The notes: generated by a model not told the origin, from the letters alone. Shown: positions 41,708 through 51,363, numbered from the stretch's first letter. The stretch: 53,961 nucleotides of DNA from Anaerolineae bacterium (GCA_011176685.1 DUED01000041.1:1-53961); one strand, 5' to 3'. Numbers and translations: made by a program.

Positions 41708-43384
41708 TTATTCGTTTTCCGGTGAAAGGCCAGCAGCTTGTGCGAGAAGATACCATTGGGTAACATTGTAAAAACGATCGCATGTATCATACATTGCACT
41801 CATACGGATAGCACCCATCCCATCGTCTACCGCATAATTATATACTGGGTAAAAAAGTGGTAAAGCCGGCAGCTCATCGCTAAAGATCACCTGGAAATTA
41901 CGATACAGCTTAGCTCTTTCTTCCAAGTCAGTTGAAACACGCGCAGTCTCCAGATATTCGCTGACGATGCGGTTTTCCCATTGTGAATAATTCTGTCCAC
42001 CTGACTGTTGGGCTTGATCCCAGAAAGGATAAGGATCTGGATCTGGAGACCGGCTGAAATTCAAATCCAAAAGGGCAGCTTGATATGTAAGGGGTTGTAA
42101 GTAATCTAAAACCAAAGTGTCATAAGGTACTGTTATCAGTGTTACCTCAACGCCAAGTTTTGTCCAATTTTCCTTGATCCTTTTTGCCAATTCGGTATGA
42201 ATTTCATCGTCCGGATGTACCAACTCAAAGCTTAATGGCACACCATCTTTTTTACGCACACCTCCACCGACAGTATCCACTACATAGCCCATTTCTTGAA
42301 GCAAATCAATGGCATTCTGAATATCATAATACACATGCGGATTCGCATCATAATAAGCCCAGGTGTTTTTCAAGAGTGGAACATCAGCAATAATCCCCTG
42401 ACCCTGCATAACATTATCAATTAATCGCTGCCGATCCAGACCCATTAGAAGAGCTCGACGAACATCTTTATCCTGGAAAAAAGGCACTTGATCATTATTC
42501 AAGTTCAACAGAACCATTAAAACTTCCGGTTTGCTGCTGCTGTAGATTAATAATTCCTGATTTGCCAGTATGGTAGGAAGCATATCCAAAGTCACCTCAC
42601 CAATACCCTGCACAACACCCTCCTGATAGGCAGCATATGCTGATGCCACATCAGGGTAATACCTTAAGACAAATTGTGAAATGAATGGGGGTTCACGATA
42701 ATACTCCTCATTGGCAGATAATATAACGCCTACGATTTCTCCATCCTCAACAAGAAGTCGCTCAAAAAGATAGGGACCACTGCCGATTGGCTGTAGATTA
42801 AAGGATGAGTTGATGACCTCGGCATAGGTTAAGCCACCTAAGATGTGCTTTGGAAGAATCCCGAAAGTAAGATAATCCATGAATGGCGAGAATGGTTCTG
42901 CCAGCCGAATTTGCAAAGTTTTTTCCCCTAATGAAATTACATCGATATTCTTCCAGAACACTTTCAAATCTTCAGGCAGAACTGAGTCTGGATCACGCAA
43001 AAGATCGATGGTAAAGGCAATATCTTCACTGGTTACAGGGGTTCCATCATGCCAGACAGCATCAGGGTTTAATTCGAAATTATAGGATAATCCATCAAAA
43101 GAAACGCCCCATGAATCCGCAAGCTCTGGTTGAGGTAAGCTGCGTGAATCAAAGCTTATTAAACTGTCGAATAACAACTGATCAATATCTCGATCAACAT
43201 TATTGTAATAATCAAGCACAGGATTCAAACGCTGTAATCTACCAATCAGCGCTTCAGTATAAACACTACCTCGAGTAGAAGCCGGTCTTATCAACCGAAA
43301 ACCAGTCTGTTCGCTGAGTAACAGTGCACCAATCACTAAACCAGTTACTAGAATAACAATCAACTGCCAGCGGATTTTTTTCAT
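41708..43384 (-). CDS. Peptide/nickel-type ABC transporter substrate-binding protein (SBP family 5)
   Basis: 558 residues. An N-terminal membrane or signal segment (about 6–24) has no lipobox Cys, so the protein is either released or anchored by this helix. The SBP_bac_5 pattern is clear: LNPVLDYYNNVDRDIDQLLFDSLI, PELADSWGVSFDGLSYNFELNPDAVWHDGTPVTSEDIAFTIDLLRD near 90–130, QPIGSGPYLF, and VRRALLMGLDRQRLIDNVM. It captures oligopeptides or similar solutes. No permease or ATPase genes adjoin it. It follows secG with a terminator between, so it probably has its own promoter. Confidence 0.9.
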   Translation of the reverse strand: MKKIRWQLIVILVTGLVIGALLLSEQTGFRLIRPASTRGSVYTEALIGRLQRLNPVLDYYNNVDRDIDQLLFDSLISFDSRSLPQPELADSWGVSFDGLSYNFELNPDAVWHDGTPVTSEDIAFTIDLLRDPDSVLPEDLKVFWKNIDVISLGEKTLQIRLAEPFSPFMDYLTFGILPKHILGGLTYAEVINSSFNLQPIGSGPYLFERLLVEDGEIVGVILSANEEYYREPPFISQFVLRYYPDVASAYAAYQEGVVQGIGEVTLDMLPTILANQELLIYSSSKPEVLMVLLNLNNDQVPFFQDKDVRRALLMGLDRQRLIDNVMQGQGIIADVPLLKNTWAYYDANPHVYYDIQNAIDLLQEMGYVVDTVGGGVRKKDGVPLSFELVHPDDEIHTELAKRIKENWTKLGVEVTLITVPYDTLVLDYLQPLTYQAALLDLNFSRSPDPDPYPFWDQAQQSGGQNYSQWENRIVSEYLETARVSTDLEERAKLYRNFQVIFSDELPALPLFYPVYNYAVDDGMGAIRMSAMYDTCDRFYNVTQWYLLAQAAGLSPENE

Positions 43385-43404
43385 AAATTAGTGCTGCTTT
43401 CATA

Positions 43405-43440
43405 AAAATGGGCACTCTCACGAAACTTGCTGAGATGCCC
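43405..43440 (-). terminator. Terminator of secG
   Basis: GGGCA/TGCCC plus TCTCA/TGAGA (43410–43420 and 43431–43440) with one bulged base. On the minus strand the stem is followed by ATTTTTATG. Confidence 0.7.
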
Positions 43441-43470
43441 AATAACTTGATCCGGCATGGAAATAAGAAC

Positions 43471-43695
43471 TTACTTGCTTACCGCAACGGTCGTAATTAC
43501 CAGAGCTATAAATATTATCGCGAGGAAAATAGTAATTATGAAAAGGGTTTTTTCAAGACCACGACGCTTGCTAAAAACTCCACCAAAATCTGACCCCGTT
43601 AAACCACCAAGACCCACTCCCTTATTCTGCAAAACAACGCTCGCTATTAGCGCGACGGATGTAATAATCAATGCAATTTGAAAATATCGTTCCAC
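43471..43695 (-). CDS. secG: Preprotein translocase subunit SecG
   Basis: 74 residues, two membrane helices (about 3–24 and 50–70) joined by the conserved cytoplasmic loop LQNKGVGLGGLTGSDFGGVF followed by RRGLEK. SecG assists SecYEG protein export. The start is GTG at 43695, supported by AGGAGG about 8 nt upstream. A full σ70 promoter lies just ahead. Confidence 0.92.
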   Translation of the reverse strand: MERYFQIALIITSVALIASVVLQNKGVGLGGLTGSDFGGVFSKRRGLEKTLFIITIFLAIIFIALVITTVAVSK

Positions 43696-43723
43696 AACCT
43701 ACCTCCTATGAAGTAACGGTCAG

Positions 43724-43752
43724 ATTATACTTATCACTATCGAAAACGTCAA
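43724..43752 (-). promoter_or_regulatory. σ70-type promoter of secG
   Basis: Minus strand: −35 TTGACG (43747–43752), 17-bp spacer, −10 TATAAT (43724–43729). The best −35/−10 pair in the window. Confidence 0.75.
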
Positions 43753-43805
43753 CATTATAATCTGTCAACATTGAAGAAACCATTTCTATCTTTCGAATTT
43801 TGTTC

Positions 43806-45257
43806 TTATCCCTTTATCACTGCAACAGGTTTTAGACGAGCGACTTTCCGAGCGATGCCGGAGCCCACTACACATTTCACAACAATATCTACATCCTTAT
43901 ATGCCTCGGGTGCCTCTTCCGCCAGCCCCCTCATCGATCTAGCCATGATGTGGATTCCACTGCTTTCCAGGCGCTGTAATAATTGTTCTCCGCGCACTTC
44001 TCTTCGCGCTCGTTTGCGGCTAAACACTCTCCCGGCACCATGGCAAGCAGAACCAAAAGACTTATGCATGCTGGCCTGTGTACCAAGCAGTATCCAAGAT
44101 GAGGTGCCCATACTTCCCGGTACCAACACTGGCTGACCTAGCTTTTTATATTTATCTGGTATACCTGGAGAGTAAGGTCCAAAAGCGCGTGTTGCTCCTT
44201 TACGGTGAATGCACGCTCTTAACTTCTTGCCATCCACTTCATGGTTCTCAATTTTACCCATATTGTGTGCCAAATCATAAACCATTTGCAAATGATAATT
44301 TCTTTCTTTTCCTGCAAACACCTTTTCAAAAGACTGGCGTGCAAAATGTGCCATTACTTGACGATTGCAAAAAGCATAATTTGCTGCGCAACGCATAGCA
44401 GCCAGATAGTTCTGTCCATCAGACGAATTTAACGGCGCACACACAAGTTCCCTATCCGGTAACTCTATGCCATACTTATGAATAGCAATCTGAAATTCCC
44501 TTACATAATCCGTACAAATTTGATGGCCAAAACCTCGTGAACCTGAATGAATCATCAGACTTAAGCAACCCTCCTCTAACCCCATTATTGAGGCCGCTTC
44601 CAAATCAGTGATTTGGTCTACCACACCAATTTCAATAAAATGATTGCCTGCTCCCAATGAACCAACTTGCGGGCTTCCGCGTTCTTTTGCTCTGCTACTC
44701 ACTTTCGCAGGATCTGCTCCTGCCAGGCAACCACCATCTTCAGTTAATTCTGTATCTTCTCTAGTTGCTAACCCTTCGTGTAGTGCCCATTTGGATCCTT
44801 CTCGACAAACCTGCTCTAATTCTTTCCGACTTAACCTAATAGACCCTTTCTTGCCCACACCACTTGGACATGCCTCATAAATAGCTGATGTTAGCTCCTT
44901 CAAATAAGGAGCTGCTGCATCCAATGGGATATGAGATACCAACAAGCGCACACCACAATTGATATCGTAGCCAATTGCTCCAGGTGAAATGACGCCGTCA
45001 CTCACATCCGTAGCAGCCACACCACCTATCGGAAAGCCATATCCCTGATGAACATCTGGCATTATTACTACCGACCCGACCAAACCTGGCAGTGTAGTAG
45101 CGTTTATTGCCTGCTCAAATGAACTATCCCTCAAACCAGCTTCGATAATATCCCGATTGGCGAAAACCTTTACTGACGCGCGCATATGGGATCGTAAACC
45201 TTGGGGGATTTCCCATTCAAACTCACTGATTTTTATAAAATCTTGCAGAGCTATCAT
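43806..45257 (-). CDS. rtcB: RNA-splicing ligase RtcB
   Basis: 483 residues, full length. RtcB joins RNA 2',3'-cyclic-phosphate and 5'-OH ends using GTP and Mn2+. Visible are the metal-binding [29 protein letters not shown] (with the Cys and Asp ligands), [31 protein letters not shown], and CHGAGR with the guanylylated His406. GGAGG precedes the ATG. The activator archease is encoded 11 nt upstream, an arrangement that supports a working ligase. Its natural target here is unknown; tRNA repair or rRNA repair are the usual proposals. Confidence 0.96.
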   Translation of the reverse strand: MIALQDFIKISEFEWEIPQGLRSHMRASVKVFANRDIIEAGLRDSSFEQAINATTLPGLVGSVVIMPDVHQGYGFPIGGVAATDVSDGVISPGAIGYDINCGVRLLVSHIPLDAAAPYLKELTSAIYEACPSGVGKKGSIRLSRKELEQVCREGSKWALHEGLATREDTELTEDGGCLAGADPAKVSSRAKERGSPQVGSLGAGNHFIEIGVVDQITDLEAASIMGLEEGCLSLMIHSGSRGFGHQICTDYVREFQIAIHKYGIELPDRELVCAPLNSSDGQNYLAAMRCAANYAFCNRQVMAHFARQSFEKVFAGKERNYHLQMVYDLAHNMGKIENHEVDGKKLRACIHRKGATRAFGPYSPGIPDKYKKLGQPVLVPGSMGTSSWILLGTQASMHKSFGSACHGAGRVFSRKRARREVRGEQLLQRLESSGIHIMARSMRGLAEEAPEAYKDVDIVVKCVVGSGIARKVARLKPVAVIKG

Positions 45258-45268
45258 TAGAATCCTCC

Positions 45269-45685
45269 TTATACATCAAAAACTATCAATGTCTCATAAC
45301 CACTTTTACACATTTCAATTTTCAAACGATGAAAAGTTATTGCTTTTAGTTCTCTTTCAATGAATTTAATTTTCTTACCAATTATTTTTCCTTTCATTTT
45401 GTTATTTAGAATTCCAATTTCAAATTTATTGAATCCCTCTCCACACTCAGCATAAAATATCAGTTCAGAAAGGAAAGAGACCAACAGGGATTCAATATCG
45501 ACCTCTTTCAGGAATATTTCCCTTTGAATACATTTACCTTTCGCAAGCTTCATTTTCATGATAGCATGCATACCCAACGCAGCTTGTATGAAAAGATCTT
45601 CGATACTGTTCCCCCTTACCTTTAAAGCTACATCTGCGGTATGGGCAACTTCACGAAAGCCAGAATAATTATTAAAATTACCCAT
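45269..45685 (-). CDS. Archease (RtcB activator)
   Basis: 138 residues. [37 protein letters not shown] and the end [12 protein letters not shown]…YETLIVFDV match the archease family. The metal-binding acids (Asp in HTADV, Asp/Glu in the middle, terminal Asp) are present. Archease speeds guanylylation and turnover of RtcB. First gene of the pair; a minus TATAAT ends 7 nt before the ATG and no ribosome site is visible, so the message is probably leaderless. Confidence 0.92.
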   Translation of the reverse strand: MGNFNNYSGFREVAHTADVALKVRGNSIEDLFIQAALGMHAIMKMKLAKGKCIQREIFLKEVDIESLLVSFLSELIFYAECGEGFNKFEIGILNNKMKGKIIGKKIKFIERELKAITFHRLKIEMCKSGYETLIVFDV

Positions 45686-46025
45686 CTCAATAATTATACT
45701 GGCAAGAGGGTCTACTTTAATTCATCTGTATTTAATAGAGTACCTCATCAAAAGCAGTGTAATGATAATCACAACGCGCTTGACGATTAGCAATTTTCAA
45801 GAACATATATAAAAATTTATTCTTCATGATACTAGTATAAAGGATCTTACTCAGATTCCTCTGCTGGACTAATATTAATGACAAACCTATCCACAAGTAT
45901 CAATTGATCTCTGGTGATATGATTGAAATTATTATTACGATGGTTTACGGCTGCGAGAATCCGCTGTAATTACCCATGAAAATGAAAAAACAAAGCAGTT
46001 TACAGCACGAAAGGGATAAATAATA
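45686..46025. other. Divergent archease / FHA upstream region
   Basis: 340 bp, AT-rich. It contains the archease −10 at its left edge and AGGGA before the FHA gene at its right. No gene, long repeat or hairpin is evident. Confidence 0.5.
45693..45698 (-). promoter_or_regulatory. −10 box predicting a leaderless archease–rtcB mRNA
   Basis: Minus-strand TATAAT followed by exactly 7 nt (TATTGAG) and then the ATG at 45685. Confidence 0.55.
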
Positions 46026-46463
46026 ATGAGCGGGATATTCATTTTAGTACTGCGAGGGTTGCTCGCTACTACTTTATATTTATTTTTAATCTGGTCCATT
46101 TACTCAATCTGGAAAGACCTCAAACGTGAAGTCAATCTTCACAAAGATAAAAACATTCCATCCTTGCGATTAATCCTTCAAAGTAAAGATCGGGTCGGAA
46201 TATTCCGAAAAAGTGAGGTCTTTATCGGCAAAGATAAAGGAAACGATTTTATTATTGCGGATGGAGAATTATCAGCTCAACATACCCGCCTTTTTTATAC
46301 GCAGAAACTCTGGTGGGTCGAAGATTTGCATTCTACTAATGGCACATTCTTAAATAATGAAAAGCTAGAAACACCTATACTTTTGACCAATGGAGATCAA
46401 CTGCAATGCGGAACATCCTTTATTGAGATACAAATTGGCAATGGGGCTGATAAGGATGCGTAA
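46026..46463 (+). CDS. FHA-domain protein with N-terminal membrane helix
   Basis: 145 residues. One N-terminal membrane helix (about 5–27) is followed by a basic linker and a forkhead-associated domain (about 65–140). The phosphothreonine-binding pattern is VFIGKDKGNDFIIADGELSAQH…VEDLHSTNGTFLNNEKL; the key Arg of G-R is Lys here. It would sit at the inner face of the membrane and read Ser/Thr-kinase signals. It precedes the SEDS–PBP fusion, similar in layout to the FhaB–FtsW/RodA–PBP clusters of actinobacteria, which suggests phospho-control of wall synthesis. Confidence 0.88.
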   Translation: MSGIFILVLRGLLATTLYLFLIWSIYSIWKDLKREVNLHKDKNIPSLRLILQSKDRVGIFRKSEVFIGKDKGNDFIIADGELSAQHTRLFYTQKLWWVEDLHSTNGTFLNNEKLETPILLTNGDQLQCGTSFIEIQIGNGADKDA

Positions 46464-46536
46464 CCTTCTGGCGATAAAGTCAGGATTGTGCTATATTATG
46501 CTGCAGTAAATAACAAACATGAAATTGGAGTATGAC

Positions 46537-47406
46537 ATGAAAAGTCAACCTTTCCTGGCTGTGATTGGGGGTTCGGGGTTGTATAAATTTCCGGCTCTGA
46601 AGACCACCGAGAGCATTGAAGTTGATACGCCCTTCGGCAAACCTAGCTCGCCGATTATCCTTGGAACCCTTTCAGGAAAACGAGTGGCTTTTCTTGCACG
46701 ACATGGCATCGGGCATGTCTATATGCCCAGTGAGGTAAACTACCGCGCCAATATTTACGCATTAAAGAAGATTGGAGCCAAACGGGTTGTTAGTATTTCT
46801 GCATGCGGCTCATTGCGAGAGGATTACTCGCCCGGTCATATTGTGATTCCTGACCAACTAGTAGATTTCACGCGTAATCGATCACGGACTTTTTTCGGAG
46901 AAGGCATCGTAGTCCATATCGGGACTGCCAATCCATATTGTGAGGAACTATCCAATCATGTGTATAACGCCGTGCTGAACACTGGAGCTACAGTTCATAA
47001 AGGAGGAACTTACATCACAATCGAGGGTCCTCGATTCTCAACAAAAGCTGAATCCAACCTTTTCAGAAAATGGGATATGTCGATAATCGGTATGACTGCC
47101 TGTCCTGAGGCATTACTTGCTCGTGAAGCAGAATTATGCTACACAACTATGGCACACGTGACGGATTATGATGTATGGCATACCAGTGAGGAACCTGTTA
47201 CAGTAGAAATGGTGATTAAAGTTCTCATGAAAAATACAGAAATCGCCCAAAAAGCAATCCAGAACCTCGTAGAGAATTTGCCACAAGATATCACCTGCAA
47301 TTGCGGAAGCACCCTTAAAAATGCCATCATGACACAAGCAGATTTGATTCCAGCTGAGACCATGAAAAATGTGGGCTTATTTATCAATAAATATTTAGGA
47401 AAGTGA
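46537..47406 (+). CDS. mtnP: S-methyl-5'-thioadenosine phosphorylase
   Basis: About 289 residues. It splits methylthioadenosine to adenine and methylthioribose-1-phosphate in methionine salvage and polyamine by-product disposal. AVIGGSGLYKF (phosphate site), FLARHGIGHVYMPSEVNYRANI, VSISACGSLRED, TYITIEGPRFSTKAE and IIGMTACPEALLAREAELCY are conserved family blocks. The ATG at 46537 has GGAG 6 nt upstream and is preferred to the upstream ATG at 46519. The stop overlaps the GTG start of the SEDS–PBP gene, so a metabolic enzyme is translationally coupled to a wall-synthesis protein. Confidence 0.93.
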   Translation: MKSQPFLAVIGGSGLYKFPALKTTESIEVDTPFGKPSSPIILGTLSGKRVAFLARHGIGHVYMPSEVNYRANIYALKKIGAKRVVSISACGSLREDYSPGHIVIPDQLVDFTRNRSRTFFGEGIVVHIGTANPYCEELSNHVYNAVLNTGATVHKGGTYITIEGPRFSTKAESNLFRKWDMSIIGMTACPEALLAREAELCYTTMAHVTDYDVWHTSEEPVTVEMVIKVLMKNTEIAQKAIQNLVENLPQDITCNCGSTLKNAIMTQADLIPAETMKNVGLFINKYLGK

Positions 47407-50021
47407 ACTTTCTTTTCCCCATAAATAGGGACTTGCGAAGCCTGAAACAGAGCCGCTTAATGACCCTGGCGGCGATATTCCTCTTCCTGTTTTCTCTTAT
47501 TCTGACGCTATCTCCGGCTGTGCGATATCGATCTTGGATTGCAAATTACCATTGGCTTCACTGGATAGGCTACCTTACCTGGCTTATTGGGTTTCATTTT
47601 ATTCACAAAACGATTATCCAAACAATTAAAGGATACGACCCTTTTCTATTGCCAGTTCTATCACTTCTGATGGGATGGGGTCTGCTCACAATTTGGCGCC
47701 TTGATTACCAATTTGGAATCAGGCAAACTCTCTGGAGCATTATCAGTTTCACAATTGCTATTTTTTTATTTAAAAAGAAGGGCTTTTTCGAATTTTTACG
47801 TCATTATCAATACCTTTGGGTTATTAGCGGATTAATTTTACTGACCCTCACTCTTTTCTTTGGAATAAATCCTGGCGGACAGGGGCCAAAGCTATGGTTA
47901 GGTTGCTGTGGATTGTATTTCCAGCCATCAGAACCTCTAAAGCTGCTGTTTATAATTTTTCTAACTGCATACTTATCTGAGAATATGCTTAATGAAAATC
48001 AGTTACTGCATACCCTCACACCTACACTGTTAATATTCATTACAGCTTTAGGTATCTTAATCAGACAACACGACCTTGGAACAGCTTTCATTTTCATCGT
48101 CATATACATTGCCATTATCTTTCTCGTAACTGAGAAAAAACGATCTTTATTTATCGGATCATTGATTGTATTAGCCACAGCAATTTACGGATATCTCACT
48201 ACGGATCTCATTCGTTCTAGGGTTCTCTACTGGCTGATCCCATGGGCTGACTCTGGTGGACATGCATACCAAACCATACAATCAATCATTGCGATTGCTG
48301 CAGGAGGAGTCTTTGGAAGCGGCATCGGCCTCGGCAGTCCAGGGGTTATCCCAATCGCACACTCTGATTTTATTTTTTCAACGATTGCTGAAGAGACCGG
48401 TTTGATAGGCACAATTGGTTTAATAACCCTAATTGCATTTCTCATGTATCGCGGTATTAAAACATCTTTAAATGCCCCTACCAAGTTTCAAAGATATCTG
48501 GCTGCAGGTATCACAATTTATTTAACCGCCCAATCAATTCTCATTATTAGTGGTAATATCCGCTTACTTCCCATTACTGGTATACCTCTCCCATTAATAT
48601 CCTATGGGGGTTCTTCGCTTATTACATCCTTTCTATCCGTAATCATTCTCGGTCTTATCAACACCTCCTCTAAAAATCAACGAGTTAATCTTTTCAACAC
48701 AAAGCCAATTTTCTTTGTTAGCTCGTTATTTCTCATCGCTTTTTTAATTATCGGCTCTGTTATTGGATGGTGGGCGTATATTCGCGCAGATGACCTACAA
48801 ACCCGAACTGATAATCCTCGTCTAGCACTTGCAGACAAATTTGTTCCGCGCGGCTCAATATTAGATCAGAACGAGCAACCACTTGTAGTGACAATAGGAA
48901 ACATTGGTTCTCTTGAGAGACTGTCCAACTACCCACCCCTTTCCACAACTACTGGATATAACCATATTCGATTCGGTAGAGCAGGGCTTGAATTAAGCCT
49001 GAATGATTATTTGCGTGGAGAAAAAGGATATCCAGCTTCAAAAATCTGGTTTACGCACCTTGTCTATGATCAACCCCCACCTGGATTAAATGTACGGCTA
49101 ACAATCAACCTGGAGCTTCAGGAATTTACAGACAGTTACATACAGAATTTTAAAGGTGCTGCTGTTGTAATGAATGCCATTACTGGCGAAATTCTAGCCT
49201 TGTCATCTCATCCTCATTTTAACCCCAATTCTCTGAATAAAAATTGGGGGCAATGGATAGAAAGTGAGGACGCTCCTTTTCTAAACCGCGCAGTGCAAGG
49301 TGCCTATCCCCTCGGGCCAGTAACAATTCCATTTCTACTTACAAAAATTTCAAAAAACACCCTTCAAGAATTACCTCCCTCATTAGGTATATATTACAAA
49401 GGTGATTACTTGGATTGCAATTTTTCAGAAAAGAGCCCAAGGAACTTATATGAAGCCCTTAAGAATGGGTGCTATGGAGCATTGTCTAAACTTTCATCTA
49501 TGTTCCAAAACGATGAATTGATTGAGCTGTTTTCCGATCTGGGATTCTTTATCAATCCCGATATTGGTTTACCCACAAACCAAGCAACTTCGCCAGATCT
49601 TAAGACAGTAGAAAATTTAGTTTTAATCGGGGATAATCAAATAAGAGTCAGCCCGATTCAAATTGCTAGAGCTGCTACAGCAATTAGTAATCAAGGCAAT
49701 TTAGCCAATCCGATTCTGACAGCAGCTGTAAAAACAGAACTACAAGGATGGGTGATTCTTCCTATAGATATGCCCAAGAAGGTAATTCCTATATCAGCAG
49801 CGCAAGAAATTGAAGAAACCTTCGCTTCACAGGAAATTGCTGGCTGGGAGTTTACAACCATCACAGTTGACCAGGAAGGTATATACAGCTGGTATCTTGG
49901 TGGAACGCCCGGAAAATGGCAAGGAACACCAGTAGTAATAGTTATCGTTCTAGAAGAAAAAAACCCCGCTTATGTAAAATATATTGGTAGACAAATTATT
50001 AAAGCTGCATATGCTCAATAA
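47403..50021 (+). CDS. SEDS glycosyltransferase (RodA/FtsW) fused to a catalytically dead PBP domain
   Basis: 872 residues. Residues ~1–425 are a SEDS polymerase with about 10–11 membrane helices; key features are RQHDLGTAF (221–229), GHAYQTIQSIIAIAAGGVFGSGIGLG (286–311), the catalytic-Asp loop AHSDFIF (Asp322), and PLPLISYGGSS. A further helix (about 435–458) leads to a PBP-type region: the pedestal-start motif VPRGSILDQN (481–490) and a transpeptidase fold with AAVVMNAITGEILALSSHPHFNPN. Active-site motifs are gone. The SxxK position YPPGSTFK reads YPLGPVTI (635–642), S-x-N reads GCY (689–691), and KTG reads ITV (820–822). I infer a working glycan polymerase with a structural partner domain. 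GTG start, 4-nt overlap with mtnP. Confidence 0.9.
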   Translation: MNFLFPINRDLRSLKQSRLMTLAAIFLFLFSLILTLSPAVRYRSWIANYHWLHWIGYLTWLIGFHFIHKTIIQTIKGYDPFLLPVLSLLMGWGLLTIWRLDYQFGIRQTLWSIISFTIAIFLFKKKGFFEFLRHYQYLWVISGLILLTLTLFFGINPGGQGPKLWLGCCGLYFQPSEPLKLLFIIFLTAYLSENMLNENQLLHTLTPTLLIFITALGILIRQHDLGTAFIFIVIYIAIIFLVTEKKRSLFIGSLIVLATAIYGYLTTDLIRSRVLYWLIPWADSGGHAYQTIQSIIAIAAGGVFGSGIGLGSPGVIPIAHSDFIFSTIAEETGLIGTIGLITLIAFLMYRGIKTSLNAPTKFQRYLAAGITIYLTAQSILIISGNIRLLPITGIPLPLISYGGSSLITSFLSVIILGLINTSSKNQRVNLFNTKPIFFVSSLFLIAFLIIGSVIGWWAYIRADDLQTRTDNPRLALADKFVPRGSILDQNEQPLVVTIGNIGSLERLSNYPPLSTTTGYNHIRFGRAGLELSLNDYLRGEKGYPASKIWFTHLVYDQPPPGLNVRLTINLELQEFTDSYIQNFKGAAVVMNAITGEILALSSHPHFNPNSLNKNWGQWIESEDAPFLNRAVQGAYPLGPVTIPFLLTKISKNTLQELPPSLGIYYKGDYLDCNFSEKSPRNLYEALKNGCYGALSKLSSMFQNDELIELFSDLGFFINPDIGLPTNQATSPDLKTVENLVLIGDNQIRVSPIQIARAATAISNQGNLANPILTAAVKTELQGWVILPIDMPKKVIPISAAQEIEETFASQEIAGWEFTTITVDQEGIYSWYLGGTPGKWQGTPVVIVIVLEEKNPAYVKYIGRQIIKAAYAQ

Positions 50022-50028
50022 GCGAAAC

Positions 50029-51243
50029 CTATTTCCTGTCTAATTTAATAATCCTTCTCTTTCCAACTTGTAAAATGCCAACTTCCGTATCTGATCTCCA
50101 ATCTTCAATAATCCGGTCATTCAACCGCACACCCCTCTGTTGAATTAGCCTTTTCCCCTCACTACGACTTTTTACTATATCCGAATTTATCAGGGTGTCT
50201 AAAATTTTCTCTCCAGGTTCAAACGTACAAATCTCAAGATCTCCAGGTATTTTCCTCTCGCGGAATCGTTGAATAAAATCACGCTCAGCATTTTTAGCTT
50301 TTTCATTTCCATAAAACGCTTCTGTTACTTCAAAAGCCAGCTTGATTTTTGCATCACGCGGATTCATTGTGCTATCTGTCAACGCCTTTTCAATTTCTTT
50401 AATCTCAGACGGAGCCCAACGTGTAACTAGGCGAAAATATTGAGGCATGGCCTTATCTGGGATACTCATCAGTTTGCCAAACATATCCTCTGCAGTTGTG
50501 GATAACGAAATGTAATTGCCCAAAGATTGGCTCATTTTTTCTTTTCCATCAGTTCCGGGCAATATTGGCAAACAAATGGCAATGTTTGGTTTGCTTCCTA
50601 AAGCACTCATAATTTTCCGTGACGCGGTCATGATATTAAAGAATTGATCTGTACCACCCACCTGAACATCTGCTTTGAGCATGTAGGCATCATAACCTTG
50701 CATAACTGCATAGAAAGTCTCATGCAAGTATATAGCATCTCCCTTTTCCCAACGTAGCTTGAATTTCTCACGGCTTAGAAATTGCTGTACAGTAAAATTT
50801 GAGGCTAATTTAATTAAATCCGCATAATTGATTTTCGAGAGCCATTCTGAGTTATGACGAATAGTTGTCTTCTTGGGATCTAAAATTCTAAAGGCCTGTT
50901 CAGCATATGTACGTGCATTTCTCTCGACTTGCTCGTGCGTCAGAATAGGCCTGGTCACATCTTTATCTGAGGGGTCACCGATAAGCGCCGTGAAATCCCC
51001 AATCAGGAAAGTAACATCATGCCCTAATTCCTGAAATTGACGTAATTTTCTCATGGTCACAGTATGCCCAATATGCAAATCTGATCTTGTTGGATCGTAG
51101 CCGCAATAAACCCGCAAAGGTTCTCTTTTTTTCTGGGCTTGATTAAGGCGTTCATTTAGTTCTTGCGCCATAGCGTTCTTAACTTTTACATCACCGTACT
51201 GTGTCCCTTGCATAAACAGGGCAACCTGTTCCTCAATCTTCAC
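50029..51243 (-). CDS. tyrS: Tyrosyl-tRNA synthetase
   Basis: 404 residues, class I. The HIGH motif is DLHIGHTVT, preceded by VYCGYDPTRSDL. AYMLKADVQVGGTDQFFNIM holds tyrosine- and fold-specific residues, and the KMSKS loop is KMSQS (GKEKMSQSLGN). A C-terminal S4-like RNA-binding domain (about 345–400, VKSRSEGKRLIQQRGVRLND) is present. This is the TyrZ-like subtype. The start is GTG at 51243 with GGAGG 6 nt upstream. It converges on the SEDS–PBP gene with only 7 bp between stops. Confidence 0.95.
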   Translation of the reverse strand: MKIEEQVALFMQGTQYGDVKVKNAMAQELNERLNQAQKKREPLRVYCGYDPTRSDLHIGHTVTMRKLRQFQELGHDVTFLIGDFTALIGDPSDKDVTRPILTHEQVERNARTYAEQAFRILDPKKTTIRHNSEWLSKINYADLIKLASNFTVQQFLSREKFKLRWEKGDAIYLHETFYAVMQGYDAYMLKADVQVGGTDQFFNIMTASRKIMSALGSKPNIAICLPILPGTDGKEKMSQSLGNYISLSTTAEDMFGKLMSIPDKAMPQYFRLVTRWAPSEIKEIEKALTDSTMNPRDAKIKLAFEVTEAFYGNEKAKNAERDFIQRFRERKIPGDLEICTFEPGEKILDTLINSDIVKSRSEGKRLIQQRGVRLNDRIIEDWRSDTEVGILQVGKRRIIKLDRK

Positions 51244-51345
51244 CTATTCCTCCTGAATGATCTTGAAGCATTCTGGGGATTATACCAGCCAACGTTACAC
51301 GCTGTATGACAACCTATTAATTAAGTGGTATTAAATATCTCATGC

Positions 51346-51351
51346 TATAAT
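51346..51351 (+). promoter_or_regulatory. Extended −10 (TGC-TATAAT) before the HNH gene
   Basis: TGCTATAAT, 12 nt before the ATG, which predicts a leader of about 5 nt with no room for a ribosome site. Confidence 0.5.
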
Positions 51352-51363
51352 CTGCCATTAGTT

